From NCBI GenBank assembly GCA_023128825.1, contig JAGMDF010000019.1:1-41348 (forward strand): a DNA stretch of 41,348 nt, written 5' to 3'. The position numbers and the translations under genes were made by a program. Shown piece by piece: positions 1-7,763 of the stretch. The stretch's first letter is position 1. Every line of letters starts with the position of its first letter. Source of the DNA: Caldifarciminota bacterium (GTDB lineage Bacteria > Hydrothermota > Tepidihabitantia > B3-TA06). The notes beneath the pieces are model-generated. The model saw only the letters and a list, made by a program, of their open reading frames with translations, did not search any database and was not told the DNA's origin.

Positions 1-63
1 GCTCAGTGGTAGAGCATCACCTTGCCAAGGTGGGGGTCACGGGTTCGAAACCCGTCTCCCGCT
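1..63 (+). tRNA. tRNA-Gly (GCC anticodon), 5' end cut off by the window; element attL
   Basis: D-arm GCTCAGTGGTAGAGC, anticodon loop TTGCCAA, T-arm CGGGTTCGAAACCCG, acceptor strand ...CTCCCGCT. Confidence 0.9.
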
Positions 64-91
64 TTCCTTTCAACGACTTATGCGAACCGAC

Positions 92-1291
92 TTAAGACCC
101 CTTCTCTAATTGCACCACTTTTGCACCAAGAGAATCCGCCATTTGCTGAACGTGCTTTGGGGAAATGTGGGTATATCGCCGCACCATTGACAAACTCTTA
201 TGGCCAGAGTAAGCCTGAATCTCCAGATCACTATAGCCCTTATCGCCGAGTATCGAGAAACAAGTATGTCTCAGCATGTGGAAGCAAACGTCTTTAAGCC
301 CCGCCCACTTGCAGGCGGTTTTGAATGATCTTCGCCAATCTCCGTAGGCGGTGTCATCGGAGTTACAGAAAACGTAATGAGCGTGGGGATATTTATTCCT
401 GAGCGCAAGCAGGACCTCACGTAACTCATCGGGCATCGGCTTATAGAAAACTGTCTTAGTTTTGGTTTGACGAACCCGAAGTAGATTTCTTCGAAAGTCT
501 ACATCATCCCAAGTAAGCCTTTGAAGTTCACCTTTACGCAATCCTGAAAGTACAGCAACTTTGACAATCTCGTAGAGGATCGGATTATCGCTAAGTTTGC
601 AAGCCTCAAGTAGACGATATAATTCTTCTTCAGTGAGACCCATACGTTCATTGAACGTATAAAAATCGCCGTGGTTGTGCACTATTGGGAAAGGGATTAT
701 CTTCTGAGCAGGATTGGTAGCAATGTAACCTTTGTCTTCTGCGAATTTGAAGATGAGTTTGATTGTAGTAAGTTCACGGTTAACCGTACAGACATTTATC
801 TTTTGTTCATATCGTGTACCGTCTTTAATACGGACAACCGTCTTATCTTTGCGCCGTTCCAAGTAGGTAGTGAGTTGGTGTTCAGTAATCTCGGAGACTT
901 TCTTATTACCAAACTCCTTACGAAGGTTCTTAAGTCTACTCTTATCGTTTTCAACCGTAGAGGGCATCCATCTTTTTTCGATGTATTGCTCAAATTCCTT
1001 AGCGAGTTGAGAAAACGTAATCGGTGATTGACGCCTAGCTGTTTTTGGGTCTCCTGCCCTTTGTACGATTTCCTTGATCTTCAATAGAGCCTTATCGTAG
1101 TCGGCCTCTCCAGTGGAGAGCATCCGTCGTTGTCCATTGAGCCAAAACCTGATATACCAGCGTCCGTTCTTACGCCGATATATGGTCACGTCTACTATGA
1201 GTGTACCCCCATGAAGCATTATGTCAAGTCGTACTTTCCGGTTATGCCTCGATCTCCTTCGCAGTACGAGCTGATCCGTAACAATTCCCAT
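92..1291 (-). CDS. Tyrosine recombinase / site-specific integrase
   Basis: GLRKGELQRLTWDDV, HMLRHT, YSGHKSLSMVRRYTH (R..HxxR..H..Y signature); adjacent to tRNA; GGGAG upstream of ATG. Confidence 0.93.
   Translation of the reverse strand: MGIVTDQLVLRRRSRHNRKVRLDIMLHGGTLIVDVTIYRRKNGRWYIRFWLNGQRRMLSTGEADYDKALLKIKEIVQRAGDPKTARRQSPITFSQLAKEFEQYIEKRWMPSTVENDKSRLKNLRKEFGNKKVSEITEHQLTTYLERRKDKTVVRIKDGTRYEQKINVCTVNRELTTIKLIFKFAEDKGYIATNPAQKIIPFPIVHNHGDFYTFNERMGLTEEELYRLLEACKLSDNPILYEIVKVAVLSGLRKGELQRLTWDDVDFRRNLLRVRQTKTKTVFYKPMPDELREVLLALRNKYPHAHYVFCNSDDTAYGDWRRSFKTACKWAGLKDVCFHMLRHTCFSILGDKGYSDLEIQAYSGHKSLSMVRRYTHISPKHVQQMADSLGAKVVQLEKGS
108..129 (+). repeat. Left copy of 22-bp repeat AATTGCACCACTTTTGCACCAA (candidate integrase arm-type sites)
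   Basis: Identical 22-mer at 9813-9834; contains TTGCACCA twice, 11 bp apart. Confidence 0.7.
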
Positions 1292-1304
1292 CTCAACACT
1301 CCCG

Positions 1305-1760
1305 TCAACCCGAATCCCAGTATTTTTTAGGGATGAAGATGAAAGGTGGTTGTTCCCAGGTTACTTCTTTCTTGATGTATCGAGCAACAGCTTCTTTAGA
1401 GCGAATCGGTTCTATCTTGATTGCCTTGCTTGAAAACCACCTTCCATAAGCTTTCGCCCACAGTTTTGCATAAACTTCAGCAGTAAGCGAAGGGTGAGCC
1501 TCTTGCATCATGTGTATGTTTGGTCTAGCACGTTCAATTTCAACTGCAAAGACCGTCATCAATCCGTCGTGATGTTCACGAAAATGCCGTCCACAAGCGT
1601 GCTCATTGGTTAAACGCCACAGCTTCACGCCTCTGTCATAAGCCCACTCATAGCTTGGTGTTTTGCTGAAAGTAAATGTGGCAAAGGTTTGCAGGTGATC
1701 TGACAAATCCATCACCCACTTGAAGTATTCATCACCTGCATGAGTTTTATTCAAACCCAT
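1305..1760 (-). CDS. Putative HUH-superfamily Rep-like replication initiator (small)
   Basis: FATFTF (motif 1-like), PNIHMM (motif 2-like, first His replaced by Asn), AVARYIKKEV (YxxK motif 3-like); strong RBS GGAG; ends 13 nt before the integrase start. Confidence 0.5.
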   Translation of the reverse strand: MGLNKTHAGDEYFKWVMDLSDHLQTFATFTFSKTPSYEWAYDRGVKLWRLTNEHACGRHFREHHDGLMTVFAVEIERARPNIHMMQEAHPSLTAEVYAKLWAKAYGRWFSSKAIKIEPIRSKEAVARYIKKEVTWEQPPFIFIPKKYWDSG

Positions 1761-1778
1761 AACATATCTCCTTTCTTA

Positions 1779-1801
1779 AAGTCTACCAATTTAGTAGACT
1801 T
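1779..1801. promoter_or_regulatory. Perfect 8-bp inverted repeat AAGTCTAC-N7-GTAGACTT upstream of the rep-like gene (candidate operator)
   Basis: Direct reading of the sequence. Confidence 0.45.
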
Positions 1802-1956
1802 AACTTCCAATACAGAGTCAAGACAGCGGAAGCTTACTCCCAACTGTTCTTGAACTATGTCCATCTCTCTCATTGCCCGGAAACGCCAGACAATGAGTTC
1901 TTTTTCAAGAACGTATTGTTTTGCAGGTGAATGTACTTTGGGTTGTGGCGAGACTA

Positions 1957-2024
1957 AGTTAAGCCGCCAGTTTCCTGGATTAGGCTAAATAGCCGCCAGG
2001 TTACTGGGTTAGGCGAACTTAACT
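1957..2024. other. Structured region A: 7-bp outer stem enclosing two 23-nt hairpin direct repeats
   Basis: AGTTAAG(1957-1963)/CTTAACT(2018-2024); GCCGCCAGTTTCCTGGATTAGGC and GCCGCCAGGTTACTGGGTTAGGC, each with CCAG/CTGG and GCC/GGC stems. Confidence 0.65.
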
Positions 2025-2050
2025 GCCGTCCGCCGTAATTCCACTTGTGA

Positions 2051-2145
2051 ATCTAGGTCGCTGAGGCTTCCCGAATGGGTTTGAGACTCAGCTGAACCGA
2101 CCGCCCTTACGGGTTGTGGTCTAAGTTCAGCCTTGCGACTTAGAT
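2051..2145. other. Structured region B: potential three-way junction with an 11-bp closing stem
   Basis: ATCTAGGTCGC(2051-2061)/GCGACTTAGAT(2135-2145), one G.U in RNA; arms TGAG/CTCA (2062-2090) and GCTGAAC/GTTCAGC (2091-2131) with inner GACC/GGTC and CCC-TTAC-GGG. Confidence 0.7.
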
Positions 2146-2166
2146 CTTTGTACTTGTAGAAGCGAG

Positions 2167-2204
2167 TTAAGGAAACCTTCCTTACGGGTTTAGGTTTCAG
2201 TTAA
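2167..2204. other. Structured region C: hairpin TTAA-GGAAACC...GGTTTC-AG-TTAA
   Basis: GAAACC 2172-2177 pairs with GGTTTC 2193-2198; TTAA/TTAA outer; apical CC-TTAC-GG as in region B. Confidence 0.55.
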
Positions 2205-2311
2205 ACCCGCCTCTTTTTAACTAATAAACTCTTTAAAAATCCTATGCAAACTCAAAGAGCAAACCCTTATCCCTATATCTCCAGGGGTACGCCCCCCTAG
2301 AGGGTGAATAC

Positions 2312-2335
2312 CCCCATACCCACCCCCATACCCAC
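2312..2335 (+). repeat. Two tandem 12-bp repeats CCCCATACCCAC
   Basis: Direct reading. Confidence 0.7.
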
Positions 2336-2349
2336 AAGGGCGCTGGTTG

Positions 2350-2862
2350 CTAGGCCTGGGTGGGTGCTCTCGTTGAACTATCATTAAACATTCGTCCTAG
2401 TGCTTTGGCAGCCAACCTCGCCCCCATCGGGCCGTCTGCGTTGGAAACTTTCCGGGCAAAGTGACACACCATGCCAAGCGCAACGCTTTCAAACTGTTTT
2501 AGCCGTGAGTAATATGGTTCAAGACCTTGTTCTGCAAACCTACACCAGCGATTCCAGCTTGAACGAGCCACAGCATTGACAGCAAAAATTCGTCCGAGCT
2601 CGAGACAATAAGGCTCGCTTGCTAGTTTCTCTAGGGTAGTTATGGTTGATTCAAACACTGTAGTTGGTCTTCCTATAGTCTTGGGTGGAATTGGAATAAT
2701 AGCATCCCAAGCGATAGCGCCTAGCCGTGCCATAACTGCGCTAGTCGTATCATCTATGCGTAGGCGTAACTTTGTAGTTCCTGATTGACGTAAAGTTGTA
2801 GCTCTTATCTGTCTAGTATCTGTCATAGAGCCAATTATAAAGAAAAAGGGTAAGCTTGTCAA
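2350..2862 (-). CDS. Hypothetical protein, possible HTH DNA-binding / terminase-small-subunit-like
   Basis: Pattern GRPTTVFESTITTLEKLA...NAVARSSWNRWCRFAEQ resembles HTH regions of TerS-like proteins; likely start at internal MTDTRQIR (about 2826). Confidence 0.35.
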   Translation of the reverse strand: MTSLPFFFIIGSMTDTRQIRATTLRQSGTTKLRLRIDDTTSAVMARLGAIAWDAIIPIPPKTIGRPTTVFESTITTLEKLASEPYCLELGRIFAVNAVARSSWNRWCRFAEQGLEPYYSRLKQFESVALGMVCHFARKVSNADGPMGARLAAKALGRMFNDSSTRAPTQA

Positions 2863-3071
2863 GTAAAGTTACGTAAGACAAATGTAACGATATAGAGCGA
2901 GACAATAGCTACAGGGATAGAGAGAATCGCATAAGCTACGCAGTAAGGGGATATACTAGGCGCGGAGGAAGCAAATACTACTAATGATAACTTATGCGAC
3001 AAATCCAATTCAACTTGAGTTAGCTAAAACCTCAAATCGAAGCGATGATAAGTAAAGTCATGATTCCTCCT

Positions 3072-4223
3072 TTACTCGGTGACCGTGATGTAGTCTCTTT
3101 TGGTGAGTGTGTCTTTTCCCCAGCGATCGCTTGCAATCAAACGAACCGTGTAAATACCGGGGCTATAGTAAATGTGGCTCAAACCTCCACCCCATTTTTT
3201 TGGTGCTCCCTCACCCACATACCACTCACGGTCCCAGGGTGTTCCTTCCCAATAGGTAGATAGATCGGAAAAATAGACATATAGAGGAACTTGTCCTTGA
3301 GTAGGTGTTGCATAGAAGTCGGCAATCGGAGGGTCGCCTGGCTCGTAATGGATGTAGTTTTCTTTTACCATTGTATCTGTTCCGCCAGGATTAGTAACGA
3401 TTAGCATAACTGTAAAAGCAGTATCATTCCAATAAGGAAGCATAGAATCCGCTGCATAACTATAGCTATGGCTGTATGGATTGTGTTCAGTAGAAGTATA
3501 ACCATCACCGAAATCCCAAAACCAGGAAGTAGGATCGTTGAGGGATTGATCATAAAAGTACACGCCAAATTGCCCTTTTCCTTCGGTAGGTTCGGCATAG
3601 AAATCGGCGATAGGCGGTGGAGGTAATTGAGCATGGATATAGTTTTCTTTTGTGAGCGTGTCGGTTCCGGCGATGTTAGAAACGATCAAGGCAACATCGT
3701 AAATACCTGCTTCGCCATAGTAACCCACAGGGTTTTGCATTGTATCTATACCATGATACTCTCCTTCTAATTCCCAGCGCCAAGAGGTAGGATCGTTGAG
3801 AGATTGGTCATGGAATTCTACTCTAAGAGAGATTAGCCCTTCGGTTGGTTCGGCGTAGAACTTAGCGATAGGTGGAAGTTGGGAGCCAGTGCCGCAGAAA
3901 ACTACGTCGGAGGTAGCAAGCAGGACCGAATCTTCATCATAGATCGAGAGCCAATACCAACCATCGGTAACGGATAGGGTAGAGGTGTAGACATCACTTG
4001 AGTCTACGTACCAGTATTCCGTCTGCACGAGCGAGTCTACGCCATACGCCCGATTCTCCCAATCCAGACGAGCGATGCCCGCTCCCTGGAGGTCTACGTA
4101 TGCGGTAACTGAATCAACATCCCCGCCAGGCGGCAGGATGTCAATAGCCTTGACTTTCAGAGACCCGGTTTGCGAGCATCCGATGATAAGCGCCAGAAGC
4201 GCTACGAGTTTAATGTGTTTCAT
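3072..4223 (-). CDS. Secreted lipoprotein with three PKD-like repeats
   Basis: Start MKHIKLVALLALIIGCSQTG (lipobox) preceded by AGGAGG; repeats PIADFYAEPTEG...DQSLNDPTSW.W; ORF extends upstream to 4373 but 4223 fits the RBS. Confidence 0.8.
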   Translation of the reverse strand: MKHIKLVALLALIIGCSQTGSLKVKAIDILPPGGDVDSVTAYVDLQGAGIARLDWENRAYGVDSLVQTEYWYVDSSDVYTSTLSVTDGWYWLSIYDEDSVLLATSDVVFCGTGSQLPPIAKFYAEPTEGLISLRVEFHDQSLNDPTSWRWELEGEYHGIDTMQNPVGYYGEAGIYDVALIVSNIAGTDTLTKENYIHAQLPPPPIADFYAEPTEGKGQFGVYFYDQSLNDPTSWFWDFGDGYTSTEHNPYSHSYSYAADSMLPYWNDTAFTVMLIVTNPGGTDTMVKENYIHYEPGDPPIADFYATPTQGQVPLYVYFSDLSTYWEGTPWDREWYVGEGAPKKWGGGLSHIYYSPGIYTVRLIASDRWGKDTLTKRDYITVTE

Positions 4224-4675
4224 GGTTCCTCCTTGACGCCCAAGGATACTCTTGATTACCTTCTGTGTCAAGCCCTTGAGGTCAGAGCGCCAAGCTGCCA
4301 AAAATAAAAGAAGGGCGCGCGCCAGCAGTAGCCTTTCGTCAAAAGCCCCTCCGTTGTCGGTGTTTTTCCTCAAGCCATATCCGCCCGCTGCACCTCACCG
4401 CTCCGGTTTCGCACCTGCTCCACTGCGCTCACGGTGCCAACCCCGCCCGACCACCCTATTGTGAAAGGCAGCTCGCCGTGGGCTGTCCTCGGTCGCGCAG
4501 AAAGCCTTGCCTGCAAAAGACCGAACCAGGGTGTTGCCTTTTAAGTAAGAGACTAAGGTTGGCAAAACGTCCTGAAGATGCAGTCTGCGGCTAACGAAAC
4601 TGCGCGCCCTGCGGCAGCCACGCCTCACGCCTGCAGGACGGTGCCATATTCCTAAAAGCACTGCGGTTTGAGGGG

Positions 4676-4703
4676 TTGACAAAGGCTCTTTTTAGAATAT
4701 TGT
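4676..4703 (+). promoter_or_regulatory. Sigma70-like promoter for the restriction operon
   Basis: TTGACA-N16-TATTGT; followed by AGAGGAGG and ATG at 4743. Confidence 0.6.
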
Positions 4704-4742
4704 CTTTACGTAGAAGCGACTTAACTTAGAGGAGGAATTGTT

Positions 4743-4901
4743 ATGGCCGTATGGGTAGTCCGGGCAGGTGGAAGTGGAGAGTATGAAGATTTGGCTTTGG
4801 AGAAAGGGCTTGTAGTTATCGGGTGGTCTGAGCTTGGAGCCCTTTTAAAAGTAAGCACCCAGGAAGAATTGATACAAAACTGGGGCAAGGAGATGAAATG
4901 A
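4743..4901 (+). CDS. 52-aa protein resembling the N-terminal segment of EVE/Mrr-type restriction proteins
   Basis: MAVWVVRAGGSGEYEDLALEKGLVVIGWSELGALLKVSTQEELIQNWGKEMK; AGGAGG RBS; stop overlaps the next ATG (ATGA). Absent from the supplied ORF track because of length. Confidence 0.6.
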   Translation: MAVWVVRAGGSGEYEDLALEKGLVVIGWSELGALLKVSTQEELIQNWGKEMK

Positions 4902-5686
4902 AACCATATAAAATAATCGACGAAGTATCAGAGCAACAACTCGAAGAGCTTGTGCGGACTCATGCGGACATGATTGAGGAAGGTTTGTCCTACCTGGGTC
5001 ATCAGAAACCTGCGGCAGGCGGCAGACTGGATGTCTTGTTGGTTGACAGCGGCAAGTCTTTAGTCGTTGCTGAACTCAAGGTTGTAAAGGACGACGATAT
5101 GCTGATACAGGCCGTTGACTATTATGACGATGTCTCTAGTCATGTCGAGGCGTACGCCCGCATCTACCAGCAGACCTCACAGATTGATCCGAAGCAACAA
5201 GTCCGTCTTTTTCTCATCGCCCCTTCATTTACCCCGGCGCTTGTCAACCGTTGCAAATGGTTTAACATCCCTATCTTTCTCTTCACTTTCCAATGTCTAA
5301 GGTTCGATGGCATAGAAGAACTTGATTTGGTTCCGGTGTTCCAAGAGCAATCCATCCCTAGCCCACCAGAAGTATTCGAAGTTCCAACTGTTGAAGAACA
5401 CCTTAAATACATTACTGACACAAAAGTGAAGTCGAAAGCCAAAGCCCTTCTGGGTGAAATTGAGAAATGGAAACCAGGAAAGGTAACTCTAGACGCTGTT
5501 AAGTCTGCAATCTCCATCAAAGTGAACAATCGGGTCTTCGCTTACTTCTATCCTCGAAGGAAATTCTATGTACTGTCGACATATAATGAGCAAGAGGTAT
5601 GGACAGACTACCCAATAAATGATGATGAGGACCTATCAAAAATCAAGCCCGTCATGAAGGCTGCAATGGAGCGCAGGGTAAAATGA
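4898..5686 (+). CDS. PD-(D/E)XK endonuclease-like protein (NucS-like core)
   Basis: GGRLDVLLVDSGKSLVVAELKVV (D...ExK); C-terminal KPGKVTLDAVKSAISIKVNNRVFAYFYPRRKFYVL module. Confidence 0.65.
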   Translation: MKPYKIIDEVSEQQLEELVRTHADMIEEGLSYLGHQKPAAGGRLDVLLVDSGKSLVVAELKVVKDDDMLIQAVDYYDDVSSHVEAYARIYQQTSQIDPKQQVRLFLIAPSFTPALVNRCKWFNIPIFLFTFQCLRFDGIEELDLVPVFQEQSIPSPPEVFEVPTVEEHLKYITDTKVKSKAKALLGEIEKWKPGKVTLDAVKSAISIKVNNRVFAYFYPRRKFYVLSTYNEQEVWTDYPINDDEDLSKIKPVMKAAMERRVK

Positions 5687-5716
5687 TAAGTGTCCAGTTG
5701 GTTCCGGGGGAGTAAG

Positions 5717-7759
5717 ATGCATTTATCTATTGACGATATTTTCAGAAGCAAAGATACCCGACACAGCCTAACCCTTTTCACTGAAGAAGAAAAAGCTTGG
5801 ATCGAAGAACGCCTTTTTGAGAAGGAAGGGAAACCCTATTTAAATTGTTTGATTAAAGAGAAACCTCGCCAAGCGAAACCTGAAGAGATCGTTCGGCAAC
5901 TCTATGCTTACAAGCTGATTAAGGACTATGGCTATCCTGAAAAGAGAATTGCACTTGAACACCCTGTTCAATTTGGAACAGAAACCAAGTACGCGGATAT
6001 CGTCGTTTTCGATAAAGACAGGCCGACGGTCGAGTATATAATTGTTGAACTAAAAAGACCGAAACTAAAAGATGGGAAGGAACAACTACGTTCCTACTGT
6101 AATGCAACAGGCGCCCCGATAGGCGTATGGACTAACGGTGGACAGATCGAATATTACAACAGAAGAGACCCTAATTTCTTTGAACCAATTACAGACATCC
6201 CCAATGTAAATCAAACCCTCGCCGATATATTAAAGGAACGTTTCACATGGCGGGATTTGATAATCAAAGACAAGATATCGAATAGGGGAATATCGCTTAA
6301 GACAATTATCACCGACATGGAGGATGAAGTCCTTGCGAATGCCGGTGTGGATGTTTTCGAGGAAGTCTTCAAACTAGTATTCACAAAATTACATGATGAA
6401 ATGAAAAGCAGAGATGACAAGGTTGTCCTTGATCGCTTTGTTGAAACGAACATGAATCCTGAAGACGTTGGAGATTTCGAAAAGCTGAAGGAAGTATTGA
6501 AAGATTATGACGATTCAAAGTTCCGTACCTTGGAGTTCAGAAACACGGGTCAATCTGAAGGCGAACTGAAGATTAAAATCCAAAAGCTCTTTAATGAAGC
6601 CAAAGAAAAATGGTTTGGTGTATTTGACGATGAAAGCAAAATCACTCTTTCGCCTTCTCACCTTTCAATTTGTGTTTCAAGTTTGCAGGATGTGAAGCTC
6701 TTCAATTCAAACTTGCAGGTTATAGATGAAGCGTTTGAGTACCTGGTAAGCAAATCCTCCAAGGGTGAAAAGGGGCAGTACTTTACCCCCCGTCACGTTA
6801 TTGATATGTGCGTCAAGATGCTCAACCCCAAAAAAGGCGAATACATGATAGACACTGCCTCGGGTTCGTGCGGCTTTCCCGTTCATACGATATTCTACCT
6901 CACTGGTCATTTGTTTGAAAATACTGAAATCTCAAAGGAAGATAAAGAGGACGTGTTAAAGGTATTCGGGATTGACTTTGACGAAAAAGCCGTTCGGGTA
7001 GCAAGGACATTAAACCTTATCGCGGGTGACGGTGAATCGAACGTGCTTTACTTGAACACCCTTGATTATGAGCGCTGGGATGAAACCACCAAAACCGAGG
7101 AATGGCTGTTGACGTATGGCAAAGGTTTCAAAAGGCTTGAAGCGTTGAAGAAAGCAAAGGACTCAAATAAGGAATTCAAGTTTGATATCCTGATGGCAAA
7201 CCCGCCGTTTGCCGGAGACATTAAGGAACCAAGGATAATTCACAAGTACGATCTTGGTTACAATGAAAAGAGAAAGCCCAAAAACAAGGTAGGTAGGGAC
7301 ATTCTTTTCATCGAAAGGAATCTTGATTTTATTAAACCTGGCGGTCGTCTGGCAATCGTTCTTCCACAAGGCAGGTTGAACAACACGACCGATAAAGACA
7401 TCAGGAAATATATTACAGAAAAAGCGCGTATTATTGCGGTCGTAGGTTTGCATGGTAACACATTCAAACCTCATTCTGGGACAAAAACCAGCGTCCTTTT
7501 CCTGCAAAAATGGGACGACAAGCTTTGCCCTAAAAAGGAAGACTATCCGATTTTCTTTACCGTATCCGAAAAGTCAGGCAAGGACAACTCCGGTGATTAT
7601 GTTTACGTGAAGAACGGTGAAGGCAGGCCGAGGATGGATAAATACGGCCACCTAATAGTCGATCACGATCTACATAACCACGGGGGTGAATTGCCAGATG
7701 GTGTTGCTGAGGCCTTTATTGAATGGGCTAAAAAAGAAAAACTCTCCTTCTGGAATTGA
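5717..7759 (+). CDS. Restriction-modification protein: N-terminal HSDR_N-like nuclease domain fused to N6-adenine methylase (HsdM-like)
   Basis: EHPVQFGTETKYADIVVF...YIIVELKRPK (D..ExK), KGQYFTPRHVIDMCVKML, DTASGSCGF, ILMANPPF. ATG at 5717 with GGGGGAG RBS; ORF opens at GTG 5690. Confidence 0.85.
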   Translation: MHLSIDDIFRSKDTRHSLTLFTEEEKAWIEERLFEKEGKPYLNCLIKEKPRQAKPEEIVRQLYAYKLIKDYGYPEKRIALEHPVQFGTETKYADIVVFDKDRPTVEYIIVELKRPKLKDGKEQLRSYCNATGAPIGVWTNGGQIEYYNRRDPNFFEPITDIPNVNQTLADILKERFTWRDLIIKDKISNRGISLKTIITDMEDEVLANAGVDVFEEVFKLVFTKLHDEMKSRDDKVVLDRFVETNMNPEDVGDFEKLKEVLKDYDDSKFRTLEFRNTGQSEGELKIKIQKLFNEAKEKWFGVFDDESKITLSPSHLSICVSSLQDVKLFNSNLQVIDEAFEYLVSKSSKGEKGQYFTPRHVIDMCVKMLNPKKGEYMIDTASGSCGFPVHTIFYLTGHLFENTEISKEDKEDVLKVFGIDFDEKAVRVARTLNLIAGDGESNVLYLNTLDYERWDETTKTEEWLLTYGKGFKRLEALKKAKDSNKEFKFDILMANPPFAGDIKEPRIIHKYDLGYNEKRKPKNKVGRDILFIERNLDFIKPGGRLAIVLPQGRLNNTTDKDIRKYITEKARIIAVVGLHGNTFKPHSGTKTSVLFLQKWDDKLCPKKEDYPIFFTVSEKSGKDNSGDYVYVKNGEGRPRMDKYGHLIVDHDLHNHGGELPDGVAEAFIEWAKKEKLSFWN

Positions 7760-7763
7760 TCAA

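Noticed and set aside
1957-2204. CRISPR or simple terminator interpretation of the hairpin block
   Set aside because: Repeats are few and unequal, nested inside longer stems, and lack terminal U-tracts after each stem.
4395-4682. 95-aa minus-strand ORF in the GC-rich block
   Set aside because: Arg-rich low-complexity translation, no RBS or motif; treated as non-coding.
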